Assembly (NCBI GenBank): GCA_024103385.1
Contig: JAGFIT010000015.1
Span: 1-64,000 of the forward strand
Length of the DNA: 64,000 nt
From: Vicingus serpentipes
GTDB taxonomy: Bacteria > Bacteroidota > Bacteroidia > Flavobacteriales_E > Vicingaceae
Direction of reading: 5' to 3'
Every line of letters starts with the position of its first letter. The first letter of the stretch is position 1. The notes under the pieces are model-generated. The model made no database searches. It saw only the letters and a program-made list of their open reading frames with translations, and was not told the DNA's origin. Both the position numbers and the translations under genes were made by a program. Below are positions 20,501 through 29,247 of the stretch, piece by piece.

Positions 20501-23500
20501 GGTATTTTTACCATCCAATTGTTCAAATGGTTTGATAATTTGAACACCACTATTGGGGTCAGGGAGTTTGCTGTTCCTTAATATTTTGGCATCGGTTAAT
20601 TTAGAGAATTGTAAATCAATATTGTTAGCTTCTGGCCACACAATTAACCTGTCGGCTTCATTGCTAGTGTTTTCAGTATTGTATCTTCCTTGGGGGGTTA
20701 CTTTTAGAGGTACTTCATATTCATAGTAGTTATTGTCAAAATCAGTACCCATTCTAATAAACAGAGAAACATCATTATCTCTTAAAGGAATAGTAGGATT
20801 GTTTTCTTCTGCGTGTACAAACATTTTAATTCGTTTGTATCTACGAATATCAACATCCATCACTTTGTATGCTGCTCGAGCATCTCCATCTTTTAGGTTA
20901 CATACATCTAATACTAAAGCTTGTTCATTTAACTTTTGAATAGTTGTTCCTGCTGAAGGATTAGGGTTGATTTGTCGATCAATTCCAGGAGGAATAATGT
21001 AGTTAACAGGTGTTTTTTCACTGTTTTCTTCCACATTCACTGCAGAAATATTTAAAGTAGTTTCATCATCATCATTTCCGATGTAATCACCAGGGCTTAA
21101 TAAACCATCAGTATATTTTCTCCATTCACCTCTAATTAAATCTAGCGTAGCAAATCTTAATACAACTTCTTTACTAAAACCTTTCATAAACATTCGCATA
21201 AATCGAATGGATTTAAATCCTTCAATATCTCCAACTACCCGTTGAGGTTCTCTAATAGGAATTTTAAATTGGTACCATCGAATAGGTCTTGATCTTCCGT
21301 CTTTAGTGGTTACAGTTGTTTCAAATACGTTGGTAATGTAATTGTTTCCAACATTAGAAGGGTTTAATTCTGATGGGGTTAGGTTAATGGCATATTGGTA
21401 GTAACTTTCTCTAAAATCAAGATTGTTATTATTGTTTAAATCTTCTATGTCGGGACGAGTTGTTGCTGAAGTAGAGTAGCTCTCGGTAAATTGCTCAGAA
21501 GTAGGAGAGTTGCCTTCCATACCGTTAAAATCCTTATATCTTTTTAATATATCTAGTTGTTGAGCATCGTAGTCAGATCCTCTGTAATGGTGATAGTTAT
21601 CAGCTGAAGGATCGGAACCAAAATTATTTCCAAACCAGCTTATCTCATCCGCATCGTTTAATCCATCCAGCCCAATATCTTGAAAAGGTCGTGTTGAAGG
21701 ATTATTATCAAAAGCATTTACTAACGCACTAATTTTTGGAACTCTTCCCCAAATACTACTATCTATCAAATTAGCGTTTGAATTGTCTATTGCAGTTAAT
21801 GGCATTCCATTTTCAAATGATTTTTTATTGTCTTTTAAAATATCTTCAGAAACGTTTCCTAGATTAAAATACAATTGTCCTCCAGGATGATTTGGATCTC
21901 CATCTTCTGCATCAAAAGGGTCCATTATCCAAAATTGAATAAACTCAACGTTAGAAGATTCAAAATCAGTTGTTTCAACTTTACGCATCACTCCAGACCA
22001 TCTTGATGAAGGGTTATTTAATTCCCCAGATGCATTTATACCTGCAGCAACGGGGCTAGTTCCATCATCATAATTGTACTGACCTCTTTCTTTTGGGTAA
22101 TACGCTAAATCGAAAACAGGGAGGTTAGTAACAATACCATTGCTTGGGCTTTTGAATGGGAAAACTTCTGTTTGCAATACTTCTCTCATGTAATGGTTAG
22201 ATTGCATGGTTGGGTTGCTGCTGATGTGACTAGGTGTTCTTGAATCGTTTCTCCAAAACAAGGGATCAATGACATACCATGCCAATTTAGCTCTATTGTA
22301 CCCAAAAGCTAGAGAAGTGTCTAGAGGGAATTCCCCTTCAGGAAAAAGATCAGGTTGTCCTTGTGGGGTACTTGCTAATTTCCATTGGGTAACGGTACTC
22401 ATATTAATTTGCGATTGACTTCCTTCAAAGTCATCTAGGTAAGCAATTCCCTCTTTGGTTATGGCTCCAGGATTTCCAGGGATTAAATGAGCAAATTCTC
22501 CTTCAACTGTAATGGTTGATTTTTCTTTTGTGCTATAAATAGGTAATTTGTCTGCCCACCGGGTAAGAAAAGGGACATCGTGAGTATAAGTTAAATCTAG
22601 TCCCCAAATGGTGTTGTTAATAGGCTCATCGCCAATACTCACTTTTTGAGTCAATGGTTTTTCAGATAATTTCAAGATAGTACCACCAATGTTAAAATTG
22701 TCATTTATTTTATAATCCAATCTTGATCCCATTAAGGTTTTGGTTTGAATATTAAAAAGAGATTGACTTTCTAGAGATATTTTTATTGGGGTTCCTGATT
22801 GTAAAATACCATCATTAATAATTTTTACCCGTCCTAAATTGTAATCTACGGTATAATCTACATTTTCTGTTAAAGAAACTCCACCTGCCGTTACTTTAAC
22901 AGACCCTTGAGGAACGTTCATTGAATTTAATGAGATATCTGAACTTGATGAGGAAGCGTATTGTCCTTTAATTCTAAAACGATTTTTATTAACATCTTGT
23001 TCGGCCAGGATTTGAGTAGTAACATAAAGAGAGTCATAAGCATATTTGTTAGCTAGTTGTGGGTCATTGAATTGACTTCTTAAATGTGATCCAAAAGGTT
23101 CTAGAACAGGGAAGTAGACTCTTCCGTTAGTAGCATTAATCGTAATCCCGTTTATAAAATCAAAAACTCCATCTGAACTAGCTTGATTTAAGGAGTTAAG
23201 TTTATCCAAGTTTAAAACGCCAATTAAAGGGAGTCCATTTATTTTTCCTTCTGGGATAAATGGAATTTCTACACCTGTAGCGGGGTTTAAATAATAAACA
23301 TTTAAATAAAAATCAGTTGGAGAAATATTAAAAGCGCCTAAAGAGTAAACGTTTTTCATCATTAAATCCCATGTTGGTAATTTGGTACTGATAGTAGTTC
23401 CTTTTAAGAGTTTTACGTACAATGCATTTTCCCCCGAAACTCCATCTGTTGAAAATTCTCCCACTTGATATACATTTCCATCTAAGGTGTATTGAAAAGA

Positions 23501-24946
23501 AACGGCTAAAATGTTATCAGGATTTAGAGCTGAGTTCAAAGAAATGTATCCTAATTGAGGATTAAGTGTATATTCCGAAGGGTTTAATAACCTTGCATTT
23601 TGGTATGTTTCAAAGTCGATTCCGTTTTGATAACCTACATTTTCCAACGCTTGGCTAGCTTTACTGAAGCCTCTGATGGAAGTAGTATCGTATAACGGAT
23701 TATAGGGTTTTGCCGTTAAATTAGGATAAAGAGTGTTGGCGAAGTTGTTAGGGAAATTAGCAGCAGCATTAGCATCATTGATTAATGGATCATTATAAAT
23801 ATTATTAGAGTTGGCTTCTCCTAAATCCATAAATCCAATTATATTTTTTATGTTTTCTGTTGAATTATTGATATTAGAAACCCAAACTTCTATTTTGGTA
23901 ATGTTAATTCTAGAACTTATGATTGGAGGTGTAGCTAATGATGCTTCGTATTGATCTCTAAAATATTGCGATAAAAAGTAATGCTTGTTCTCCTCGTAAT
24001 CAGACGCTTCTTTTTCAAACTTTTGAATTTGGGCACCTCCCTGAACATTAATTTCTTTTTTTTCTCCTTTTTCTTGAGATAAAACACTTGTAACGTATAA
24101 TCTACCAAATTTTAATTCTGTTTTTATTCCAAAAAGCGTTTGACTTCCTGTGATTAAAGATCCTTTTAATGGTAAAGAAACATTTCCAGCTTCTATTTTT
24201 TGAATAATTTCATCTTCATAGCCAGTATATTCTATTTTCATTTGATTTTCAAAATCAAAAGTAGCTTGTGTATTGTAACTAGTAGATAATTTTAACTTTT
24301 CTCCAATATTTCCTACGACATTTAGTTGTATTTGTTGGTCAAAATCAAAAGTAGTAGTACTTCGTTGATTAGCAGGTAGCGCAGGATTATCTCTGGTTGA
24401 CCTGTTGATGCCAAAAGATAATTCAGCGGAACCTTGAGGACGAATATCAATTTTATTACCTCCAAATAATCGGTCGAAAGCTTCCCCTTTAACCGTTAGT
24501 TCAGGACGAAATCCTTTAGTTTGATTAATATCCTCAGCATCAGCTTTTTGTTTCCAATAATCTTGTAGGGATTTTTTGCTGTCATAGTTAATGTATTCTT
24601 CAAAATCCATGTAGGTAGGATACCTAAAATAGGTATCTCCTACTTTTTCATAATAATTATAAGTTCCTGTTGCTGGATCATATTCAAACCCAGATTTTAC
24701 ATTGCTAGGATTGGGCATATGAAGTCCACTAGTCTTGTCGCTAGGATCTCCTTTTCCATCTTTAAAAGGATATTTCAGTTTTATTTCAGGAGTATCTATA
24801 GGAAGTATAAGTTGTAAAGCTAAAATGTTGTTGTGAGGAAAAGCATTTAGGTTTTCAGTATTTAGCAACCAACTTCCGGTTGCTATTATTAGAGATAAGG
24901 CAACAACAAATGTTAATTTTGTATATATTTTTTTACTAAAGTTCAA
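17594..24946 (-). CDS. sprA: SprA, type IX secretion system outer-membrane translocon
   Basis: A giant 2450-residue outer-membrane protein that forms the beta-barrel channel of the type IX secretion system. It starts with a signal/anchor segment (LTFVVALSLIIATGSWLL). The early region LKYPFKDGKGDPSD and very many alternating beta-strand segments with Tyr/Asn-rich turns match SprA. Also characteristic are SAELSFGINRSTRDNP, EGEFAHLIPGNPGAI, AYLDDFEGSQ and the C-terminal FYDYIATTPFISTTFPTSN barrel end. Length is at the upper end of the family's usual 2300-2500. It is coupled to ruvA (12-base gap). In the window its likely clients are the two type B CTD proteins at both edges. Other T9SS genes (gldK-N, porV, sov partners) are not here. 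Confidence 0.95.
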   Translation of the reverse strand: MNFSKKIYTKLTFVVALSLIIATGSWLLNTENLNAFPHNNILALQLILPIDTPEIKLKYPFKDGKGDPSDKTSGLHMPNPSNVKSGFEYDPATGTYNYYEKVGDTYFRYPTYMDFEEYINYDSKKSLQDYWKQKADAEDINQTKGFRPELTVKGEAFDRLFGGNKIDIRPQGSAELSFGINRSTRDNPALPANQRSTTTFDFDQQIQLNVVGNIGEKLKLSTSYNTQATFDFENQMKIEYTGYEDEIIQKIEAGNVSLPLKGSLITGSQTLFGIKTELKFGRLYVTSVLSQEKGEKKEINVQGGAQIQKFEKEASDYEENKHYFLSQYFRDQYEASLATPPIISSRINITKIEVWVSNINNSTENIKNIIGFMDLGEANSNNIYNDPLINDANAAANFPNNFANTLYPNLTAKPYNPLYDTTSIRGFSKASQALENVGYQNGIDFETYQNARLLNPSEYTLNPQLGYISLNSALNPDNILAVSFQYTLDGNVYQVGEFSTDGVSGENALYVKLLKGTTISTKLPTWDLMMKNVYSLGAFNISPTDFYLNVYYLNPATGVEIPFIPEGKINGLPLIGVLNLDKLNSLNQASSDGVFDFINGITINATNGRVYFPVLEPFGSHLRSQFNDPQLANKYAYDSLYVTTQILAEQDVNKNRFRIKGQYASSSSSDISLNSMNVPQGSVKVTAGGVSLTENVDYTVDYNLGRVKIINDGILQSGTPIKISLESQSLFNIQTKTLMGSRLDYKINDNFNIGGTILKLSEKPLTQKVSIGDEPINNTIWGLDLTYTHDVPFLTRWADKLPIYSTKEKSTITVEGEFAHLIPGNPGAITKEGIAYLDDFEGSQSQINMSTVTQWKLASTPQGQPDLFPEGEFPLDTSLAFGYNRAKLAWYVIDPLFWRNDSRTPSHISSNPTMQSNHYMREVLQTEVFPFKSPSNGIVTNLPVFDLAYYPKERGQYNYDDGTSPVAAGINASGELNNPSSRWSGVMRKVETTDFESSNVEFIQFWIMDPFDAEDGDPNHPGGQLYFNLGNVSEDILKDNKKSFENGMPLTAIDNSNANLIDSSIWGRVPKISALVNAFDNNPSTRPFQDIGLDGLNDADEISWFGNNFGSDPSADNYHHYRGSDYDAQQLDILKRYKDFNGMEGNSPTSEQFTESYSTSATTRPDIEDLNNNNNLDFRESYYQYAINLTPSELNPSNVGNNYITNVFETTVTTKDGRSRPIRWYQFKIPIREPQRVVGDIEGFKSIRFMRMFMKGFSKEVVLRFATLDLIRGEWRKYTDGLLSPGDYIGNDDDETTLNISAVNVEENSEKTPVNYIIPPGIDRQINPNPSAGTTIQKLNEQALVLDVCNLKDGDARAAYKVMDVDIRRYKRIKMFVHAEENNPTIPLRDNDVSLFIRMGTDFDNNYYEYEVPLKVTPQGRYNTENTSNEADRLIVWPEANNIDLQFSKLTDAKILRNSKLPDPNSGVQIIKPFEQLDGKNTIRIKGNPNIANVRVFMIGVRNTKQNAINIDDDGLTKCAEIWVNELRMTDFDNEGGWATKARVTTQIADLGNITVAGDYSTPGFGSIEQKLNDRQQETRRSYDLSTNVELGKFIPEKIGISVPMYYNVSQGVVTPRYNPLDPDLELKDLLKNELLSQEARDSIGVRSQEVTKRRSINFTNVRKLKPKGQTKSHFYDISNFSFNYGYSESQYRDIDTEFNTKKTYKGGFGYAFGNNPKNYKPFDKSAIGKKKGFEWFKDFNFYLAPKQLSFQTDLDRMYSERQARNNTGFDFKLPTYYQKHFYWNRIYSLKYDITKSLKFDFNATNNAILEEPLTYNGVATNGRVDKDYPDEYQSWKDTVYQSFREFVTNTHYHHNFNLNYTVPIDKLPYLDFVNLTTRYSGDYDWQRAPIGADTLGHTIQNSNTISINNQLNMTKFYNQIKPLKEIEKRERERERRKALRRKKSDPNKTDAENAIAKGWKSGLPPPDIKFETKKFKDSDSTKVELWMKKEPLHPMDPFWILMMSPKNISGTYSRSRGTMLPNYNQETEILGYNPGFSAPGFNFVSGIQEENFATNAADQNWLASNNLMFNYNTTYSENYDIRATLRPIKTLRIQLTATRNYSTNLTQQFFEAGDNFVDTANGELRNNYFFVAPVETGNFSMSFLSFRTAFAPDDELDRSSSIFDNFLAEREAISQRLGQKNANSNGFINGYSDGYGETSQEVLIPAFIAGYSGKSGKDVSLQPFQKYIPLPNWRVTYDGLSNMPLISNWFKKFTLTHSYRSTFNVGSFTSNLNHLPDNSVRDISGNFIPRLQIATVSISEQFGPLLGVDMTLENDILIKVEYKKDRNASLSLSNNQITEVKGAAWTFGTGYKFRQVRIPLFKSKSDIDTRIDVSIRDNNTIIRRIVEKINQLTAGQRIFSIKFTADYRVSTKLNIRAFYDYIATTPFISTTFPTSNTNAGISLRFTLSQ

Positions 24947-24958
24947 TTATTGTGCTTA

Positions 24959-25540
24959 CTAAAGATTCTTTAAAGTTCTTTTAATAAGTTCTTCTACTGT
25001 TAATTCATCTGATGAATCAATGGTTTTTTCTAATGCTTTTTCAGCAGGTTTTTTAGAAAAACCCAACATCATGAGAGCACTTAACGCTTCATCTTTAATA
25101 GTATTGTTTGGAGTGAAAAAATTTGATGAAGAAATTTCAATTCCTGGAATTTTATCACGCAAGTCAATGATTACTCTTTCTGCGGATTTAGCACCAATTC
25201 CTTTAACGCTTTTAAGTGTGTTTACATCACCTGATGTAATTGCTTTTTTTGTTTCTGAGGGGGATAAAGAAGATAAAATCATCATGGCAGTACTTGGACC
25301 AATTCCTGAAACAGATGTTAATAATCTGAAAAGTTCTCGTTCACTTTTTTCCTTGAAACCATAAAGTAATTGAGCATCTTCTCTTACTACAAAATGGGTA
25401 AAAAGTAGACAATGCTCATCATCTCCTAGATGAGAATACGTGTTTAATGATATTTTTAATTCATACCCAACTCCACCACAATCAATAACAACATAAGTGG
25501 GTGTTTTTTCTATTAATCTTCCTTTAATTTGTGCTATCAT
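24959..25540 (-). CDS. ruvA: Holliday junction branch migration protein RuvA
   Basis: Binds four-way junctions and loads the RuvB motor. The 193 residues carry the N-terminal OB fold (MIAQIKGRLIEKTPTYVVID), the HhH region (LLTSVSGIGPSTAMMIL and LKSVKGIGAKSAERVIIDL) and a C-terminal RuvB-binding domain (EALSALMMLGFSKKPAEKAL). It lies 2 bases after maeB and 12 bases before sprA, so it is part of one transcript. Its partner ruvB is at 31706-32728, not adjacent. Confidence 0.95.
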   Translation of the reverse strand: MIAQIKGRLIEKTPTYVVIDCGGVGYELKISLNTYSHLGDDEHCLLFTHFVVREDAQLLYGFKEKSERELFRLLTSVSGIGPSTAMMILSSLSPSETKKAITSGDVNTLKSVKGIGAKSAERVIIDLRDKIPGIEISSSNFFTPNNTIKDEALSALMMLGFSKKPAEKALEKTIDSSDELTVEELIKRTLKNL

Positions 25541-25542
25541 TT

Positions 25543-27813
25543 TTATTTTTTTGTTTGAGAGTCACTTACAGCAATAGTAACCATGTTCACAATTTCTCTA
25601 ACGGAACTTCCTAGTTGAAGAATATGTACAGGCTTTTTCATCCCTAAAAGAATAGGTCCGATAGATTCAATTTCACCCATTTCTTGCATTAATTTGTAAG
25701 CAATGTTTCCTGATGAGAGGTTGGGGAAAATAAGTGTATTGGTATTTTTTTTGGATAAATCAGAGAAAGGGAAAATTTCATTTCTCAACTCTTTATTTAA
25801 AGCAAAATTGGCTTGGATTTCTCCATCAACAATCATATCGGGATATTGTTCGTGTAGCATTCTTGTTGCTTCTCTCATTTTAATAGCATCAGGTTCTTCG
25901 GAAGATCCAAAGTTGGAGTAGGATAATAATGCTATTCGTGGAGTAATTTTAAAACGTTCAACGGCTTGTGCTACTAGAACTGTAATATCTACGATGTCTT
26001 CAGCAGTAGGGTTCACATTTACAGTAGTGTCTGCAAAAAAGAAGGGACCTTGTTTGGTAAACATAATGTACATCCCAGCTATCTTTCCTACTCCTTTATC
26101 AGTACCAATTACTTGTAATGCTGGGCGAATGGTATTTCTATAATTTCTGGTAAGACCAGAAATTAACGCATCAGCTTCTCCATTTTCTACCATTGCAGAT
26201 CCAAAATAGTTTCTACTTCTCATTAAATCTACAGCTTCACTTAAAGTTACCCCTCTACGTTTTCTGTTTTCAAAAAACTGTTGTGCGTATTTATTTTTTA
26301 TTTCACGTTGAGATGAACTTCGTGGATCAATAATAGGAATATCATCTATGTCTAAATGATATTCTTCTATTACTTCTTTAATTTTTTTGACTTTCCCTAA
26401 AAGAATAGGTTTAGCTATACCTTCTTCATAAACAATTTGTGCAGCCTTTAGTGTTTTGTAATTATCTGCCTCAGCAAAAACTACCGTTTTCGGATTTCTT
26501 TTTGCTTTTTGAGTAAGGTTTTTAAGTAGCTTATTATTTAACCCTAGTCTTTTTGCTAGCTCCTCTTTATATTCTTCAAAATCACCAATTGATAAAGCAG
26601 CTACTCCAGAATCCATTGCTGCTTTTGCTACAGCAGGAGCAACAGTGGTTATTAATCTTGGATCTAAAGGTTTGGGAATAATAAAATTTCTGCCAAACAC
26701 GATGTTCTTTTCATCATAAGCTTCATTTACTTCTTCTGGAACGGCTTCTTTTGCCAAATCAGCTATTGCGCGAACAGCGGCTAATTTCATTTCTTCATTG
26801 ATACAATTAGCTCTCACATCTAAAGCTCCCCTAAATATAAAAGGAAACCCTAGCACATTATTCACTTGGTTAGGATGATCAGATCTTCCTGTTGCTAGAA
26901 TAATGTCTTTTCTGGAATCCATAGCATCTTTGTATGATATTTCAGGATCAGGGTTGGCTAAAGCAAAAACAATAGGGTCTTTAGCCATAGATTGAACCAT
27001 TTTCTTGCTGACAACACCACCCTTTGAAAGCCCCAAAAACATATCGGCATCTTTCATGGCTTCCTCTAAAGTATTTAGATCTCTACTTGTAGCAAACTCA
27101 GCCTTTGATGCTGACAAGTTCTCTCTATCTTTTCGAATTACTCCTCCGCTATCAATCATTACAATATTTTCTGGTTTAATACCTAATGCTACGTATAGTT
27201 TGGTACATGACATTGCCGAAGCACCAGCACCACTAACCACTAGTTTTATATCGTTGATTTTCTTTTTAGTGATTTCAACAGCATTAAGCATTCCTGCAGA
27301 AGAAATAATAGCAGTTCCATGTTGGTCGTCATGCATAACAGGAATCGTTAATTCTGCTTTCAGGCGCTCTTCAATTTCAAAGCATTCAGGTGCTTTAATA
27401 TCTTCTAAATTAATTCCGCCAAAAGTAGGAGCTATGGCTTTTACTGTATTTACAAATAAATCAACATCTTTAGCATCTACTTCAATATCAAAAACATCTA
27501 TATCAGCAAATATTTTAAATAATAAACCTTTTCCCTCCATCACAGGTTTTGATGCTTCTGGACCAATATCTCCTAAGCCAAGCACAGCTGTTCCATTAGA
27601 AATAACAGCTACCAAATTTCCTTTAGCAGTGTATTTGTATACATCTTCTTTGTTAGCAGCAATCTCATTACATGGTATTGCTACTCCTGGAGAATAAGCT
27701 AAAGATAGGTCTCTTTGAGTGGTGTAAGGCTTTGTTGGCATTACCTCTATCTTGCCTGGTTTTCCTTGAGAATGGTAATCTAATGCATCTATATCTTTTC
27801 TTGACTTTTTCAT
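25543..27813 (-). CDS. maeB: NADP-dependent malic enzyme with phosphotransacetylase-like C-terminal domain
   Basis: Decarboxylates malate to pyruvate with NADP+. At 756 residues it has the MaeB architecture. The malic enzyme domain is about residues 1-420 (SLAYSPGVAIPC, DDQHGTAII, SGAGASAMSC, ALANPDPEI). A phosphate acetyltransferase-like domain follows (about 430-750: PKTVVFAEADNYKTLKAA, SGLTRNYRNTIRPALQVIG, GPILLGMKKPVHILQLG). The latter is regulatory, not catalytic, in known MaeB proteins. First gene of maeB-ruvA-sprA and divergent from the sirtuin gene. Confidence 0.95.
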   Translation of the reverse strand: MKKSRKDIDALDYHSQGKPGKIEVMPTKPYTTQRDLSLAYSPGVAIPCNEIAANKEDVYKYTAKGNLVAVISNGTAVLGLGDIGPEASKPVMEGKGLLFKIFADIDVFDIEVDAKDVDLFVNTVKAIAPTFGGINLEDIKAPECFEIEERLKAELTIPVMHDDQHGTAIISSAGMLNAVEITKKKINDIKLVVSGAGASAMSCTKLYVALGIKPENIVMIDSGGVIRKDRENLSASKAEFATSRDLNTLEEAMKDADMFLGLSKGGVVSKKMVQSMAKDPIVFALANPDPEISYKDAMDSRKDIILATGRSDHPNQVNNVLGFPFIFRGALDVRANCINEEMKLAAVRAIADLAKEAVPEEVNEAYDEKNIVFGRNFIIPKPLDPRLITTVAPAVAKAAMDSGVAALSIGDFEEYKEELAKRLGLNNKLLKNLTQKAKRNPKTVVFAEADNYKTLKAAQIVYEEGIAKPILLGKVKKIKEVIEEYHLDIDDIPIIDPRSSSQREIKNKYAQQFFENRKRRGVTLSEAVDLMRSRNYFGSAMVENGEADALISGLTRNYRNTIRPALQVIGTDKGVGKIAGMYIMFTKQGPFFFADTTVNVNPTAEDIVDITVLVAQAVERFKITPRIALLSYSNFGSSEEPDAIKMREATRMLHEQYPDMIVDGEIQANFALNKELRNEIFPFSDLSKKNTNTLIFPNLSSGNIAYKLMQEMGEIESIGPILLGMKKPVHILQLGSSVREIVNMVTIAVSDSQTKK

Positions 27814-27922
27814 CTATAATTATTTATACTAAAACCCGTAAAAATAGCAATAATATTTGTGACTGTAATGGATTGAGAGCTCATTAAAATTAAATACATT
27901 TATGTTTTTATAGCTGATAATT

Positions 27923-28606
27923 TTGAAAAAAATAGTTGTTTTTACAGGAGCAGGAATAAGTGCTGAAAGTGGGCTGAATACTTTTCGTGATAGTGATGGT
28001 TTATGGGAAAATCATGAAGTAACAGAGGTCGCTACTCCCCAAGCGTGGGAAAAGAATGCTGGGATGGTGCTTGATTTTTACAATATGCGAAGAAAACAGG
28101 TGTTAGAAGCTTTTCCCAATATAGCTCATTATGCTCTGGTAGAGTTAGAAAAGAAATATAAGGTTGATATTATTACCCAAAATGTGGATGATTTACACGA
28201 GAGAGCAGGTTCATCTAATATTTTACATTTGCATGGAGAAATATTAAAAGCAAGAAGTGTTGTAGATGAAAATAAAAAATACCTTATCAAAGGAAATCAA
28301 TTGTGTTTAGGAGAGAAGTGTGAATATGGGCAACAATTACGACCTGATGTTGTATGGTTTGGAGAAGAAGTTTCAAATATGATAAAGGCCGAAAAGATAT
28401 GTATTGATGCGGATATTTTAATTATTATCGGAACATCATTAAATGTTTATCCAGCAGCAAATATTGTTAGTTATGTGCCTGACGCTTGTTTAAAATATTT
28501 GATTGACCCTAAAGAAGTATTCTTGAATGGGATAAAAAATTTAACCGTTATTAAGGAGAAAGCAACTATTGGTATTACGCAGTTAAATAATGAATTACTG
28601 AAATAA
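27923..28606 (+). CDS. Sir2-family NAD-dependent protein deacylase (class III-like), zinc site incomplete
   Basis: Removes acyl groups from lysines using NAD+. The 227 residues include GAGISAESGLNTFRDSDGLW (NAD pocket), TQNVDDLHERAG, LHLHGE with the catalytic His, RPDVVWFGE and GTSLNVYPAANIV. YNMR gives the Tyr-x-x-Arg pair that binds succinyl/malonyl groups in SIRT5/CobB-type enzymes, so desuccinylation is possible. Of the four zinc Cys only CLGEKC remains; where the first pair is expected the sequence reads KARSVVDENKKY. The start is a TTG: the frame closes with a stop at 27911 and holds no ATG before the conserved KKIVVFTGAG. It begins the sirtuin-barrel-ubiX run. Confidence 0.88.
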   Translation: MKKIVVFTGAGISAESGLNTFRDSDGLWENHEVTEVATPQAWEKNAGMVLDFYNMRRKQVLEAFPNIAHYALVELEKKYKVDIITQNVDDLHERAGSSNILHLHGEILKARSVVDENKKYLIKGNQLCLGEKCEYGQQLRPDVVWFGEEVSNMIKAEKICIDADILIIIGTSLNVYPAANIVSYVPDACLKYLIDPKEVFLNGIKNLTVIKEKATIGITQLNNELLK

Positions 28607-28617
28607 TCAGATCAATA

Positions 28618-29247
28618 ATGAAAAAAATAATAGTCTTAATAATTATTTTATGGAGTTATAGTCAGCTTCAGGCACAATTTTTTAGAACAGGATTGATTAG
28701 TGGAATTAGTGGTGCTCAGGTAGAGGGAGATGGTTTTGGAGGATATAAAAAATTGGGATTTGTTGTTGGGGGGTATGCGGGTTTTGATTTAGCTGAAAAA
28801 TGGAGTACCCAATTTGAAATCTATTACATTGGTAAAGGAAGCAGAAAAAACCCTCACCCAGACAAAGGAGATTATCGGTATTTTAAGCTTAACCTTAACT
28901 ACATTGAAATTCCAGTCGTTCTTCGTTATCATTACCAAAAATTTCGGTTTGAAATGGGTTTCTATTATGGAGTATTATTAAATCATTATATTGAAGATGA
29001 ATATGGCGTTAGATTTACCCAAAATTACCCGTTTAAAAAAGGAGATTTTGGTGGATTAATAGGTGTTTCTTATCAGTTAAATGAACATTTTTCATGTAAC
29101 TTAAGGTCTAAAAATTCAATTGTTCCCATTAGAGATTTTCAAAATAAAGATGCTAATATTGGAATATTAAATAAGCTTTTTAATAGAGGGTGGTATAATG
29201 TAGATTTGAACTTTACCCTTCGTTATCATTTTGGAGGAAATAATTAA
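28618..29247 (+). CDS. PorT-like outer-membrane beta-barrel protein
   Basis: A 209-residue protein with a signal peptide ending ...QLQAQ. It consists of alternating beta-strands (TGLISGISGAQVEGDG, GGYAGFDLAEKWSTQFEIYY, LNYIEIPVVLRYHYQ, FRFEMGFYYGVLL, GGLIGVSYQLNEHF) and ends in the aromatic-rich barrel strand NLNFTLRYHFGG. This matches the Bacteroidota 8-strand outer membrane beta-barrel family (PF13568 type). Ligand or role unknown. It overlaps the ubiX start by one base, so they are translationally linked. Confidence 0.75.
   Translation: MKKIIVLIIILWSYSQLQAQFFRTGLISGISGAQVEGDGFGGYKKLGFVVGGYAGFDLAEKWSTQFEIYYIGKGSRKNPHPDKGDYRYFKLNLNYIEIPVVLRYHYQKFRFEMGFYYGVLLNHYIEDEYGVRFTQNYPFKKGDFGGLIGVSYQLNEHFSCNLRSKNSIVPIRDFQNKDANIGILNKLFNRGWYNVDLNFTLRYHFGGNN

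Noticed and set aside
27005-27697. 230-codon open frame on the plus strand opposite maeB
   Set aside because: It lies wholly within the well-supported maeB frame, shows no protein features and is low in plausible domain content; a shadow frame.
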